In this document: positions 1 to 12,000 of the stretch, piece by piece | How positions within the stretch are numbered: position 1 is the first letter of the stretch | Layout: each line of letters opens with the position of its first letter | Source of the DNA: Venturia oleaginea | Lineage: Eukaryota; Ascomycota; Dothideomycetes; Venturiales; Venturiaceae | Length of the DNA stretch: 64,000 nt | Assembly: GCA_013176395.1 (NCBI GenBank) | Contig: JABMLP010000004.1 | Span: 744,001-808,000, forward strand | Reading direction: 5' to 3' | Position numbers and translations under genes: made by a program | Notes under the pieces: generated by a model | What the model was told of the DNA's origin: nothing | Seen by the model: the letters and a program-made list of their open reading frames with translations, nothing else | Database searches by the model: none

Positions 1-871
1 GACACCAAACTGCTGTTTATGTTGAAGCAGGAAATAAGCTATAGCTGCTCCATGTAACGATCCGATGAAAGCCCAGCCATGCTCCTTGTGCGCGCCCCAT
101 GTGTAGGCTTCACCGTGCACAATGGTGAAGGAGCTATAGTAGCCAAAGACCTTGTCGGACTCCAGAATTTTTTCGAATAATCTGATAGTAGCTGTGGTGT
201 TGATTCCTGGAATGATGAAGTATTTTGGTGCTGGAATTTGGGATCCACCTTCAATGACGACGACGTCATGTAGCTTCCCTTTGGAGGCTAGTGTTCGATT
301 ATAAATCAAGAACACAAGATCTGAACATATTCATAGATCTGGCCCGATTGTTCCGGCTGGAAGTTTGCGGTCGTCGATCTGCTTTTTGATCTCCCGTGGA
401 GAGGGGGAGAACATCTCGGTTGGGATAATTGCAGGATTGTTGGGGCTATGGTGCAAGAGCATTTCGTAGCCAAGTAGATTCCGGCCACAACGTCGTCCTA
501 TTGAGGTCTGTTCATTTTGTAAGCGTGGGGAAGACGGGAGTAAAATAGAAACTCACTGGACCCGCCCTGCCATCGGAGGTTTTCCATGGTCTGCAATGGT
601 CCAAGACCTCCAAATCCCAATCCTTTGATTCGGAAGAGAGGCCAAGGGCAGGCAGTATTTCCTCAAGAGCGTATTGCTTGAGTTCAAAGCGTTCCAATGC
701 TTGACCTCTATTACCGACCCAACCACATTTCTCGAATTCCACGCTGGGATTTGTATATAGGCTTTGAGTTTCGTTCTTGTTCTCAACATTCGTGATGACA
801 TTTTCAACCGTACTTTCTATGAGGCTAAGTAGCCGGTGACCTTTCGAGACAGCATCCTGGTATTCTTGGCT
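1..871 (-). pseudogene. Unrecognised two-exon gene, 3' part off the window edge, with an in-frame TGA
   Basis: Two exons read in one phase: 871..557 (preceded by a TAG acceptor, so a 5' exon may be missing) and 507..1, separated by an intron with GTGAGT donor and CAG acceptor. The joined product is soluble-looking and rich in charged residues; near its end it reads GKLHDVVVIEGGSQIPAPKY and then a His/Trp-rich stretch (VHGEAYTWGAHKEHGW). I do not recognise the family and assign no function. The reading is open on both sides of one TGA at 333..331, between GTIGPDL and ICSDLVFLIYN. This fits a Trp codon changed to stop, so I call it disrupted. The alternative is a 39-nt intron there (TAT then GTTCAG, ending CACTAG), but that moves the downstream exon into a poorer frame that soon stops. 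Confidence 0.5.
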
Positions 872-1049
872 CTATTCCAGATTCAGTCTGCTGTCGGATA
901 ATAAGAGACGGTTTAAGGAGCGAGGGTAAGGAAAAAAGAATAAAGTGTGGCGGTGGCGGTGGCGGTTGTCGTTGTAGGTGTTTGGATACTACGGCGAAAT
1001 TTTTGGACGAGCTCGAACACATGAGCCCGTATTTTCATCCTCGTTGAAA

Positions 1050-1159
1050 CACACCTGACTTGAACTGAGTTTTCCTTTCTTGTTCTTCAACCCGACCATT
1101 GTGACACACCTGACTAGAACTGAGTTTTTCTTTCTTGTTCTTCAACCCGACCAATGTGA
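1050..1159. repeat. Tandem duplication, two 55-bp units
   Basis: The block beginning CACACCTGACTTGAACTGAG at 1050 recurs at 1105 with a few substitutions. Both copies include the same TTCTTGTTCTTCAACCCGACCA stretch. It lies upstream of the disrupted gene at the left edge and codes for nothing convincing. Confidence 0.85.
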
Positions 1160-1879
1160 CTTGTTCAGTAGCGATGGTCGTGGCGTGGTACGCTGTTTGT
1201 ACTTCACTTTAAAATGTCTCCTGCGCTCCCTGGTTCGAAAAAGAGCTCCCCTGGCGGTGCTGCCCGCGTCGTTGCGATCACACCGTTTCCGTTAGCAATG
1301 AAAGATTAAGTTCAGATCTGTAGCAATGAAGTTGTGGTGATGTGTAGACTTGATGTTAAGAAAACGCGCTTCTTCTTCCCGCGGTGGAGGATTCAAGCTT
1401 CGATGCATGGTTACAACAATGGAAGGAACCCCCTGGTCCTGTACTGGGCTTCTTTTCCTTCCCATTGACGGAGTAAAGAGAGTAGCAGATGCATGACTTG
1501 ATGTTGAGAAGGAAAGGAAATTTCGACGCGCAACGAACGAGTCAACTGCAGGGCAGTGCACCTTACTAATCTGCAAGGCATCACGTTACAGCAACATTTT
1601 CATTTCATTTTTATTTTTTTCATCGCGAACAATCCCTCTCCAACTTGCTTCCTGGGGCAAATTATCGCGAGATCTATAACTAAGAGACCAAGCGAATCCA
1701 TGGGATCGACAAGGCCGTACATTTCAAACTCTGAGGACTTCAGCTTGTCTGGGGAGTCGTCCCATATGGTGAAATCCAACACTGCAGGCATCTTATAGGG
1801 ACGCGGTGATGTTACTTAGAGACTTTGTTTTAAGGTGAGCGGCCCGTTCCAAAGATTCATCTCAAGCCTAATTTTATGT
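1160..1879. other. Intergenic, no supported gene
   Basis: Only short unrelated open frames on both strands; a T-rich stretch lies at about 1598-1620. I see no splice-supported coding sequence, RNA gene or repeat. Confidence 0.5.
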
Positions 1880-1883
1880 CAGA

Positions 1884-2936
1884 CGCGGTATCAGGGCTGA
1901 TGTTATCAACGGCGCGGCAGAAAAGGCAGAAATCCAGCAGTCCAGCGGAGGATCTCCTTACACATTCAAAACCGTGGTAACCATCGAACTACCTTGTCCA
2001 AGATCATTGTGTACAACTGCTATGTTTGACACGGGGTCAGATGTCGAAATTGTCTCCAGCTCTTTTGTGGCCCGCAATGCTCTGCCTCAGGTTACCAAGA
2101 CCAGTCGTGGACCTCGGTGGAGTGCAAACCACGGTCGATGAATTGGTGAGTCGAAGGGGCAATTTACCAGAGATTCTCCCCTAAGAGATATCCACTGCTA
2201 TGTGATTAAATCTATCGGTAGTGAGTTTGACATTCTTCTCGGTGGGCGGTTTCTGCGTGAGCACAAGCTTCTGGCTGTGCAAGAGCCTGGATTCCGCGAC
2301 TCTAATCTGCTGACTGCCGTTCCAATCGTACGAATGGAAGCAAGATGTGGGATGGGCTTCACAAACGGAATGTCCAAAGCAGACCACCGGCGAGATATGG
2401 AGCAGGCGAGAGCTGCTCGTGAAGAGGAGGAAATAGAACAGGCGAACAAAGGAAGACGCGGGCGTGGCCGTCCACCAGTCTATTCGAGAAATAAACCTGC
2501 GACCGACATGAACCAGATGCAGCGATTCCCAAGCGCGCTAGGAATTCAGGGATTGGACCACGATGTTCCAGCCAGACCAGTGGGGCAGACAGGAGTGTCT
2601 CAACATCGCACGAACAATTTCGTCAGCAATGATGGTCGACTTGTTGAACATCAAGTGGGAATGTATCAAGCTAAAAGTGGGCAGCACGCAAAGCAGCACC
2701 AGAGTGTCGACAGAATGCACTTGCCTACAACTCGTGATGATTTCCAGCTTCAGACTCTCAGAGAGAGGTTGACATGGTCCAATATCATGGGCTTGATGAA
2801 GCGATCTGAAACTCCAGGAACGACCTACTCGGATACTACATTTGCTGGCCCAAGCCCGAATCCTTCCAAAGATGACTTCGGACCTCCGAAACGTATTGGG
2901 ACCCAAAAAATCTTCCTGGCAGCAAGAATAGGGTGA
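1884..2936 (+). pseudogene. Retropepsin-like aspartic protease remnant
   Basis: One frame carries an aspartic-protease core around 2022: AMFDTGSDVEIVSSSFVARN, with the DTGS active-site motif of retroviral-type pepsins. In the same frame, from about 2202, comes the second conserved piece of these proteins, SEFDILLGGRFLREHKLL (hydrophobic-hydrophobic-Gly motif). A charged tail follows (DHRRDMEQARAAREEEEIEQ, then GRRGRGRP). Between the two pieces this frame has a TGA near 2140; an adjacent frame reads PVVDLGGVQTTVDELV there. The domain is therefore broken by a stop or a pair of frame changes. The layout matches stand-alone fungal retropepsin-like proteins or a gypsy pol relic; no reverse transcriptase or integrase follows. 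The start is not determined. Confidence 0.55.
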
Positions 2937-3844
2937 AAAATTGGAGAAAGACAGTCATCGTACTTGTAAGTAACGGCTGGCTGTAAAGTTGAGTCATCCT
3001 GAAACTAAGTCGAGGCTATCAAAAATTACCTTGCCGAGACACTCGCCAGCAAGAACCACGCAGCTTAGTGCAGCTCAGTATGCTCGATAAGTTGCCTGCG
3101 TGGATCCACTTGTAGTGGAGAGACAATGGATTTCCTTAACCTGGTCATTCAGGAGGACTGCCGTTTGGTAGTGTTCTGAACCGCGCCCTGGCTGAATCGA
3201 CGATGTTCCTTGTTGTTAAGTGCCTCTCCCGGTGGTATAACTGAAATTTGTCAACAGACGACTGAGCTCCGCGCAAGTTCGAATTGGAGGATCCGAGACG
3301 TCGTTTGTGTTCTTATCTCTTAACCACGGTCTCTCTGTCCAGGGCAGCGTTGTTTGCAGTCAATGGCCCGATTTTTATTCATTCCAGTTCTTTTGCAATG
3401 CCGTTGGAGAGCCTGAGATTTAATCGTGTACAGAGGGGGAATGAGTGTCCGATGGTTGTTGATGATGAGGAATAAAGGTCTGTTACTGCCAGTACACTCG
3501 CGTTTCAATCATGACGCGTTTTAGGTCTAGTGCAATTAATGCTCGGTCCACAAAAGACATACATGATCAGGACTATCAAAAATCAATCTTCTATTAATGC
3601 CCCAGGTTCATAGACCATACTAGGCTACGAAAAGCATATTAGTTGTTAGTGCCACAGCTTTTGTGGCCATTGAGTACCCACCTATGCATCGAGAAGCCCA
3701 GGATACTCGTCGAGAGTCAAAAGCCGATACAACGCTGAGTCTTGTCTTCAAACACGATTGCCTCTCTCAAATCCACCTTAGTAGGCAAGAGTGTGTGGCA
3801 TCGACCGTCAAAGTGCGCAAAAGTCATTATGGGAAACTCGCCGT
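2937..3844. other. Intergenic, no supported gene
   Basis: Short open frames only (longest about 85 codons, without splice or domain support). I see no repeat or RNA gene here. Confidence 0.5.
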
Positions 3845-5489
3845 CTAGGGATCGAGATGCCCTTCCACCACTTTTCTCTCCAACGTTTGAAAGACCGGCA
3901 TGTCCAGCGGTTGAGAGACGGGCATTCCCAATGCCGTTGCCTCCTCGGAATAGCGGATCCCCATTTCTTCGCTCTCAACCCCTGCGCCAGGGTCTTTCTT
4001 GAGCCCCCCCTTCTGAAGTTCAGCGTCTGTATACCTCTTCAGTCCATGGCAATGGAAGTGGGTTTCGGTGAGATCCGGCGCCAAAACAGAATCGACAACA
4101 GAATCGAGGGCGGAATCGAGGGCAGAATCGCAGCGAGCAGGCTCGGATTCCGTGCGTGTAACAGGGATTGGAAGGGGTGCAGTCATTGACATAGCAGGTG
4201 GCTCGGTTTGCGCATGATTCGGCACTGGGATTAATCTTGGTCGAATGACTTCATGTTTCATAGAGAAGTAATCTTCCTCCTCTTCTCGTAGATGGGAACA
4301 GGAAGGGTCATGATCTTCCACGGGAGACGATATTTTGGAATGCGCCGCGGGTTGTTGGTTGTAATCGATAGGCCTAAAGTGATCGGTGACTGGTTCATCC
4401 TCTTCGTCGCCGCTTTCAACCTCTTGCACGCCCACGGTAATCTCCCTAATCACCTCCACTATTTGCGAAAACTCCGTCATAGTAGGTAAAGAATGTTGTA
4501 TCATCGCCCCGTCACTCCTCCATCCTCTTCCATTGATACGACCCCAACGTGATGCCTCAGCATGGGCTTTATCAAGTGCACTATTTCGTTTCCTGATCTC
4601 GGCCTGTCGACTGTGGCCTCCATGAACTTTGATTGGTGTTTGGGAGCCGCAAGAGATGAGTAGCGGGAGCGGTAGGCCAATCTCACAAGATGTGTTGGAT
4701 TTCAAGGGATCGGTGCCGAAAGACTGGGTGAAACCTTGAGTAAGGACACAACGCTTGACTTGAAAGAACCAATCGTTGTCGATGAGGCCTGCTTGTCCGA
4801 GGACGTAGGGCAGAGTGTGACTCAACGACTAATGTTTGTAAGCCAGTGCATTAAATGGCCTAACAAACGTATGAATAATGAGGAATGCCGAGACATGTAA
4901 ACGACCAGGAGATGCAGGGTGTATAAGAAGCAGCCATGAGGTGTATGCATTATGAGATAAGAAGAAGAGATTGTGTTTCAACAGAAAGACTATCAACAAG
5001 ACTCACCAGAACTTTGACAACCACATTTAGAGTGCTAATATATAATTTCCTCAATTGCCGCTGTCTCTCTCCGATTTCCGGTCCAAATGATTTCAAGTTA
5101 CGCCAGGTCTCCTTTAGCGGACGCTTGGTCTTGCCCTCAAAAGCAATCTTCTCTGGTGCTAATTCGATTTCTCTCAAAACGTCCAAAAGGGTATCAGAAA
5201 CAGTATAGAACGCGCCTGGGGTATCCGAGTCATAAATCGCTGCTGAACGAGTACGCTTCAAACCGTCCTGGAAAGTGGTGAGCTTTGATGAAGTGTCATC
5301 AAGGCCTTGGTATGTTGTTTTGAGGCTGAAATGGGCATTTTGTGGTGACAGGGTATTCGCGAGATTTTTGATAATGGTGAGAATGTCACATATGCTGTCC
5401 AATGTTGGAACGTGTGACGTAGCATCGGTCGCCGTCAAGACCGTGGGAGCAGAGTTGTATCGTTGAGCGACAGGAAGTGACATGGCCAT
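3845..5489 (-). CDS. Hypothetical protein, two exons, helical N-terminal region and acidic C-terminal region
   Basis: Exon 1 is 5489..5007 (first ATG chosen; another ATG at 5483) and exon 2 is 4828..3845, joined by a GTGAGT donor and a TAG acceptor in phase 0, giving about 488 residues. The N-terminal third looks like an all-helical bundle (TLDSICDILTIIKNLANTL; later PEIGERQRQLRKLYISTLNV), loosely like the fungal N-terminal domains found on STAND/NACHT and prion-like proteins, but here no NTPase follows. The C-terminal half is acidic and disordered, with a short repeat DSALDSALDSVVDSVLAPD at about residue 395 encoded by a GAATCG-rich tract. Upstream, another frame at 5682..5530 (TTTVAKFFASGLHKMFAIS) looks like the missing start of such an N-terminal domain, so the 5' end may be longer or broken. 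Function unknown. Confidence 0.55.
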
Positions 5490-6009
5490 CGAAGCTGGCT
5501 GCCGTCGCCCGCAGCGCAACTGAATGGAGATGTTGTTTGGCCTGACTTAACACTGTTGTTATAGAGATCGCGAACATCTTATGTAGGCCACTGGCAAAGA
5601 ATTTTGCTACCGTTGTAGTGAGCGTCATAGTGAAAGGGGAAAGATCCAATGAAGTTGTGTCGGAAAGTCGATGAGCTGTCAAACCAGAATTGAGGCACCC
5701 AAAAACGTTGCAATCCCATCTCGAATAAATCTTCGTAGCGGAGTTCCCTCATCATTTGTACAAAAGTGGTGTATCTGGTATCGTGCATGACGTTGTATCC
5801 AGCCCAATAAGGGAATCTCAACGTCTGCGAACCACAGACTTGGGGAAAACCAGCTCATATTGTCAGTAGTTTACACTGTACAGTCCAAAATACAAGTCTA
5901 GAACATAGGCATGGTGTGAGGTCCATAGCAAAAAAGCTGAAGGTGAGGGTATTTCGTTTATACATCGCAACCGCTCGATCTTGACGTGATCTCATCTCTT
6001 TCCCGAGAC

Positions 6010-6431
6010 TCACGGCTTGTTCTCCTTTGTCTTTTCTGCAGCCTTACTCCACAGCGATGCGAATCCATCTGCGGCGCGTCCACCCAGTTCGTTCCAATCC
6101 GTTGTCTGAGCTTTCTTGACCAGGCGCTCGATCTCGCTGTTCCAACGGTCTTTGGCAGATTCCACCACGCTAACCCTAGCCTCTCTTGAGCTCAACTGAG
6201 GTTCTGGGAGCGGTGGTTCGATAACATTTTTGAGGATAAGCGATTGTTGGCGTAGCATGAGTGCTTGTTGTTGGCGATTTTGTTGATGTAACGAGACTGT
6301 GAGGTAGAGGATTGACGATGTGAGGGTGAAGCCACCGAGCTGTGACATGGTATCAGCATCTTTCCATGGAGACTCTGGTAACTTCATTTTATGCTGGGAC
6401 TTGTACTCACGAGTCCGGTTACAAAACCCAT
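6010..6431 (-). CDS. MIC12: MICOS complex subunit MIC12 (AIM5 family)
   Basis: Exon 1 (6431..6411) encodes MGFVTGL. A GTGAGT donor and CAG acceptor lead to exon 2 (6339..6010), giving 116 residues, the usual length for fungal Mic12. The N-terminal hydrophobic helix (LLGGFTLTSSILYLTVSLH, residues 7-26) is the inner-membrane anchor, and the following Gln-rich helix and the C-terminal IERLVKKAQTTDWNELGG match the family pattern in which a WN/RE motif precedes an amphipathic tail. In yeast Mic12 links the Mic60 and Mic10 modules at cristae junctions. The short first exon carrying only MGFVTGL is itself typical of ascomycete orthologues. The nearest neighbour, on the opposite strand, encodes another mitochondrial protein, with only about 340 bp between the start codons, so a shared bidirectional promoter is plausible. 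Confidence 0.85.
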
Positions 6432-6772
6432 GTCGGCGTGTTTGTCTTGACAGACCGGGCGGTGGAGGACGATATGATCAAGAGTAGGGAGATCAATTGA
6501 TCATGTGCTATGTTTGAGTGATTCCTGGAGTAATTTCAAGCTTCTTCCGGCTCGATTGAGGAGTTATTGACTAGGTGATTGAGGCTGTTCGAGTTATGGT
6601 GGTGATGCGCTCGGCGACGACAAAAGTTGCCGACATCGTGAACCTCCCAAGTCGATTTTGTATCCAAATCATAGCCATATAACGACAACCATTCCATTGC
6701 CACCAATTAAGCCAAGCTATCCCACAAAACGTATCGCCGTAGCCCATTTCCTGCTCCTTCATATCAATCGCC
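6432..6772. promoter_or_regulatory. Divergent intergenic region between MIC12 and bL17m genes
   Basis: 341 bp separate two divergently read start codons of nuclear genes for mitochondrial proteins. No canonical TATA box or named factor site is evident; the call as a shared promoter rests only on orientation and spacing. Confidence 0.4.
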
Positions 6773-7501
6773 ATGGCTGGTGGTCATGCCACCTTCCGCG
6801 GCCTCAGTCGCAAATCCTCGCATCGACAAGCTCTCCTACGAAACCTCGCAGAATCTGTCGTCGAGCACGAATCAATACAAACAACATGGCACAAAGCAAA
6901 GGAGGCCCAACGGCTGGTAGAGAAGCTCATTACACTGGGCAAAAAGAACACTGAGGCGAGCAAGAGGAAAGCAACCTCTATATTCTTCGTGAGTATACTC
7001 TCTATCAGGTCCTATATAACCACAGAAAGACATATATGCAATTAGATAAGATTGTACAGACTAACACCATCTCAAAAGCGCCCTTCACTCCTCCTCGCAA
7101 AACTTTTCGGCCCCCTCGCGACTCGCTACGCACAAAGACCAGGAGGCTACACGCGCGTCCTCCGCATCGAACCCATAAAAGAAGACCAAGCCGCCAGCGC
7201 CATCCTCGAACTCGTCGACGGTCCAAAAGACATCCGCTGGGCAATGACAGCCCGCACCCTCGCTGCCGAACGTCGCCAAGGGAGACCAACCCGCGAAATC
7301 ACCCAGAAGAATGTCGAAAAAGTAACGCGGTATCGCGAACACGGCATGGAGAAGTTAAAGCAATTGGCTAGGCGGTTCGAGCAAGAGATTGATCCGGAGA
7401 TGGAGGAAAGGAGTGTGAGGGTGCCGAAGAAGAAGGTGGTCTATCCAGTCGCGAGACATTTGATGGATAAACCGAAGAAGGCGAAGTGGACGAGGAATTG
7501 A
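6773..7501 (+). CDS. MRPL8: Mitochondrial large-subunit ribosomal protein bL17m
   Basis: Exon 1 is 6773..6988 and exon 2 is 7079..7501 (GTGAGT donor, AAG acceptor, phase 0), 212 residues. The start reads MAGGHATFRGLSRKSSHRQA, the L17 signature (R.LsR...HR.ALLRNL), followed by LLRNLAESVVEHESIQTTW and the lysine-rich helix typical of L17. Exon 2 resumes with RPSLLLAKLFGPLATRY and the GGYTRVLRIEP strand, both characteristic of bacterial and mitochondrial L17. The C-terminal extension of about 80 residues (YREHGMEKLKQLARRFEQEI) is the fungal addition. It is a structural protein of the mitoribosome near the peptide exit tunnel. No separate cleavable presequence is obvious, as is usual in this family. 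Confidence 0.92.
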
Positions 7502-8422
7502 ACACGTATATTTCGGATGGGAGTGTACTATATTGGTTATCTTATCAGGAAGATATCCAGCTGCGTAGAAAGGCGTTATCATCGCTCACGAGATTAAATA
7601 GCACAAGATCTCTGTTTCCATTAAGCTCGTCTCGATGCCAATGACAGGACGTATGAGCGGCCCACACCAAGGGAAAAGTCCTGGTGGAAAATTACTTGAG
7701 GCTTCTCCGCCCATTCACCGACTATTCAACTTCAATCAAGTTCCCCGCCATTCTCTCTCACACACCTCACTCCCGCTCAATGATGTACAAATAAAATAAA
7801 ATCTCTTCAAAAGACCCAGTACGATCTCTCAATCTCCAATCCCACAAAACCCTCATCCATCATCTCCAAGATATCGCCATGAAAGAGAAAATAGGAGGCA
7901 GCCGACGACACAACTCCTCTCAAAAAGGGGCAGAGGAGAAACAGAAATTGAAAGCCCCAATCCTTCTTAGGTATCAGATCAATTAGGCAGGTAAATGACT
8001 CCTACCCTCCATCACCCGTCCATTTCGGAAACGTAATACTAAATTGAATATCGATATCGATAAATGTTGGCAATCCGAAAGGATATTTCAAGTTGTCGAT
8101 ATCGATTTTGTGTCCAGAGTTCCAAAGCGAATGGTAGAGTAGATAGGTTTGAGATTTGAATAGGACATGGGATTGATGATACCATCGTATTTTCCTAGAC
8201 GAATACAATTTTAATTCCTCGGTGATGCAAAAAGAACTGGTGCGTATTATACTTTATACTGTACGAGCCCAGCCAACTAACTATAGGCAGGCAGACAGGC
8301 AGAAAAGGCCTTGAGAAGAACTACAAGTCTATTCCAAAACAAGCAGCCAAAAACACACCCATCTCATCCCAACCAATGCAAGACACAATAACAGACTCTC
8401 TCCCGCTCCAAAAGGAAAATCG
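7502..8422. other. Intergenic, no supported gene
   Basis: Pyrimidine-rich, AT-leaning sequence with only short frames. A GGCAGGCAGACAGGCAG micro-repeat lies at about 8285. It holds the 3' side of the bL17m gene. Confidence 0.5.
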
Positions 8423-8745
8423 TCAAAAGAACAAAGGCATCCTCTCCTTACCCTTACCCTTCCCCTTCCCCTCCTCCCCTTCATCGTTCTCAACATCCAC
8501 GCCGTGCTCATCACTACCTTGTAACCCCCTCCTTCCCGCAACCAGTCGACCCATTTCGACCCCATCCCTACATCATTATCAACATTCATGCTCCCACCAC
8601 TATCCCCAATTTGTGGAGTAGAAATCGACGAACTCCCAATACCTGCGTCAGGTGTCTGCATCGAATTTCCGATTCCTGCATCTAGTATCTGCATCGAATT
8701 CCCAATACCTGGGTCAGGTGTCTGTATCCAACTCCCAATTCCAGC
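8423..8745 (-). CDS. Uncertain ORF encoding a 12-residue repeat
   Basis: An open frame downstream of Med5 on the same strand reads four imperfect copies of a unit like NSMQTPDAGIGS (about 36 bp each at 8630-8765), then GSMNVDNDVGMGSKWVDWL and a Glu/Gly/Lys-rich end (EGEEGKGKGKGKERMPLFF). Upstream the frame continues (AESGDLGSEDMDFENSIPTP) but is cut by a TAG at 8748..8746. No ATG-initiated, splice-supported model could be made. It may be the 3' part of a small acidic protein gene, a decayed gene, or only a minisatellite. Function unknown. Confidence 0.25.
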
Positions 8746-8765
8746 CTATGGTGTCGGTATCGAAT
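8630..8765. repeat. Minisatellite of about 36 bp, roughly four copies
   Basis: Units such as CCGATTCCTGCATCTAGTAT and CCAATACCTGGGTCAGGTGT recur with a shared GTNTCTGNATCGAATT part. The repeat length keeps the frame, which is consistent with a coding repeat on the minus strand. Confidence 0.7.
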
Positions 8766-9009
8766 TCTCAAAATCCATATCCTCGGAACCCAGATCCCCC
8801 GACTCGGCAAAATCATCATCGATCTTAGTCGAAAAGAAGGAAAAAAAAGATTAGCAAGGTTTGTCGAGTCCAAGAAGCAGAACCGTTCAAATGTGAAGTC
8901 ATATCCAAAACATCTTCCTCTCCCAAGTAAAGTTTTTTCCACAGATCTCGGTTCCATTTCTTCCTCGTCTTCCCCTCCTCTCCCTAACTGTGCCTCATTC
9001 ATCAAAAAC

Positions 9010-12000
9010 TCACTGATAATAATCATCCCCCATCCCAGCATCCAAATTGCCAAAATCCAACCCCCCAAAAATATCATCGTCGTCATTGGTCATCGCCCCC
9101 TGCCCAAAGATATCCTCATTCCCATCCATCTTAATATCCCCCATAAGCGTATCCGAAATATCAAGGTCCCCACCCAGGTCCAACGCCGCCGCATTGTCAT
9201 TCGTGCCGAATGCCATACCCTGATCCGCCGACCCATCATTGTTCATAGGAAGCAGTGAAGGGATGGCGGAGGAAATGGCATCAGGCATAGGCGCAACAGA
9301 GAAGTTGAGTTGGGCCTCGACAGCGCGGTGGAGACGGACAACCGTTTCGGCCATGGTTTGGTCCTTTTGGATGAGCTCTGTTGCGGCGTCGAATTCAAGT
9401 TTGAGGGCTTCCCTTAAATTCAATCTCTTTGTTCCCCTGGCCACTTGGGCTGGGACGGGAGAATGCTGCCATCCAACGTGAATGGGCGAGTTTTCGGTTT
9501 TGGGCGCACAGATGAAGGCTGTTGCGATATCGACGGCGACGGCCGCGTTGCCATTCGGCGCCTCAGTTTGCGCTTTCACTTCCTCGAGGAGAATGGAGAG
9601 GGTATCAGGTGCGCCTAGTATACACTCGGCTATCAGTATAAGACGCGGATTGTAGTGAGGTGGGGAGAGTTGCTGTCCAGCACTCGCCCCCCACATGATT
9701 AACCCCTGCAATGCAGACTTGAGACTCTGTCGAATGCCCCCCTGAGTCCTCCACGTCTGCAACTCAGGACAAGGATTAAATGCCCTTCTCCGAAAATCAA
9801 CGTATGGCTTCAGATTTGAGATCATGGGCTCGATATCATGGCGTTTCGGATTCTGCTTTTGGAGTGATCTGAGGCAGTCCGTAAGGGGCTGGGCGACGAT
9901 GTAGAGGATGGTTGCGTGCATTGTTTGGGCGTCTGGAGATGTAGGGGCTCTGGTGACGCGCTGGATGGTCTGAAGGAGGAGAGCCAGGTCTGCGCCGCGT
10001 TGTTCGCGGGCGTGGGATATCATCCAATAGATTGCTCCAACAAGGGAAGGGAGAAGAAAGGGCTCATGGAGATCTGGGAGATCGTTAGCAGGCAGATGAT
10101 AGCTGTAAGATAATGACAACCTGCATTCTAAACCATTCTTGACAATATCCATATCAAGTGCACCACCGGCACATGCCAGCATCGTCTGACTGAAGATTGT
10201 GGGCACGATCATGTAGAATTGTTGAGGTCGGCAAGATCCCGTCACTTCCTCGGTGATACCTTCTGGGTCATACAACCCCTTCAACCAGCTTCCCAAGTAC
10301 TTCATCTGCTCATCGTCCAATTCGTCAGCCAAGAGGCTCTGGTGGCCCTGTACGATATACTTGGCGACAAAAGAATCCTTGGAAATGCCCATCTCGGTAT
10401 TGCTAAATTGATATCTGAATGCAAAGGCGAGAACCAGGAGAAAGATTGAGGCAAACTCATCGTAGACGGGCTGGAATTCACCTGTGGGGCTTAGTCGTGT
10501 CCGTCAAGGCAGAAACTCAAAAATTTACCTTGGTCGTCTTCAAACCTCCAGGCATCTAACAAGTTACACAGTGGCTGAAGTACGCTGGCAGGTGATGTGA
10601 ATTGCATCATCACGTCCAGAAATTGGGGCTTTGCAGAGAGAGCGTTGCAGATCGACTTGAGCGACATTGTTTCCTTCGTTGAACATGCGCTTCGAATAGT
10701 CTACAAAAATGATCAGCAAGATTACCTATCGAGTCTCAAGAGTGTACTAGTTCTCACCTCAGTCACTGCTCCTACAATTGCTCCAGCGTTGCCATCGAGC
10801 TTCTCCAGATCACCAATCAGCTGCACAGCTTTGCCAGGCTCGTTAGCACATTGTTGCGACAGAACATCTTTATGATATCTGCTTTCCGGAGTCGGCGGTG
10901 CTTCAAAAGGCGTCTCTCCGAGTAGCTGTTCGACGCTGTCCAATGGTAATATTCCGTGCAGTATACATCCATATATGAACTCCTGTCGTACTTCATTGAG
11001 AACGCTATTGGTAACCATACCCATCCCGAAGGAAGGGAAGATGTTCAAATCAACATGTTGGAGACCCTGTGTGATACACATCTGAGGTGTAAGCGGTGGA
11101 AACATCGAGGTCGCCAATGTTGAGAGAAGAGGAGGGATCTTATTGATCAAGAAAGACTTGAGAGCGAACAAAGTTTGACCTGACTCGTTGCGATCAACGG
11201 CGCTCGAAAGGATATCAAAGGCCGCAACGGTGAGGTCGATGGCGAAATTCCCTATTTCGGGCTATTGAGTGTCAGTCTCCTTCTAGATGAGAATTTGGTG
11301 TATCTGTGCTTACCCCGTATCTCACATGGAGATAGCTCATCATCATACTGTCATCTGTGAGTGGACACCCAACAAGCTGCAAAGACATTAGCATAGGCTT
11401 CCTCATCTGAACCGTCGTTGATAACAATAGAGATGAAAGTTCAGAGGGAGAGCATACCAGAGAGTTAATGAAGACGAATATGCTTGGTCGACACCGTACG
11501 ATCTGAAGATCCACAACGGCCTGTAGCTGCAGGGCTGCTGCCACGTCGAGAGTTCCCTCATTGGATTCCGCATTCAAAGTATCATCTACCAATGAACGAT
11601 TTCGCTGTCCAGTCTCCAATCGTGTGGCATTTTGAACATGCTGGGGAGAAGCATGGGTCCAGTATGGCACAAAGGCAGTCAGAGCATGGGATAGTGATTT
11701 CCGCAGTCCTTTCTGAATTAGCACGTCGGTATTGTTGAGTCCCTTTGTAGTACGTACCCTTTGATATAGCCGCGTCTATCACCCCAATGACTTTCTGATT
11801 CTCCAGCATCGAAATTCCAAGCATCCCCAACGAATCGATCATCAAGACTGATTGCTGGTCCAATGTCTGAAGCAAGGCGTCGCCTTCGGTAGCAACGGCT
11901 GACATCCATTCACTCAAGACTTTCAAGGTGGCTCGGACTTCCTCCTGCGTGCTCGGTCTCGTGCCTCCAGGAGCGTAGGCTATCGATAGCTGATCCAAGA

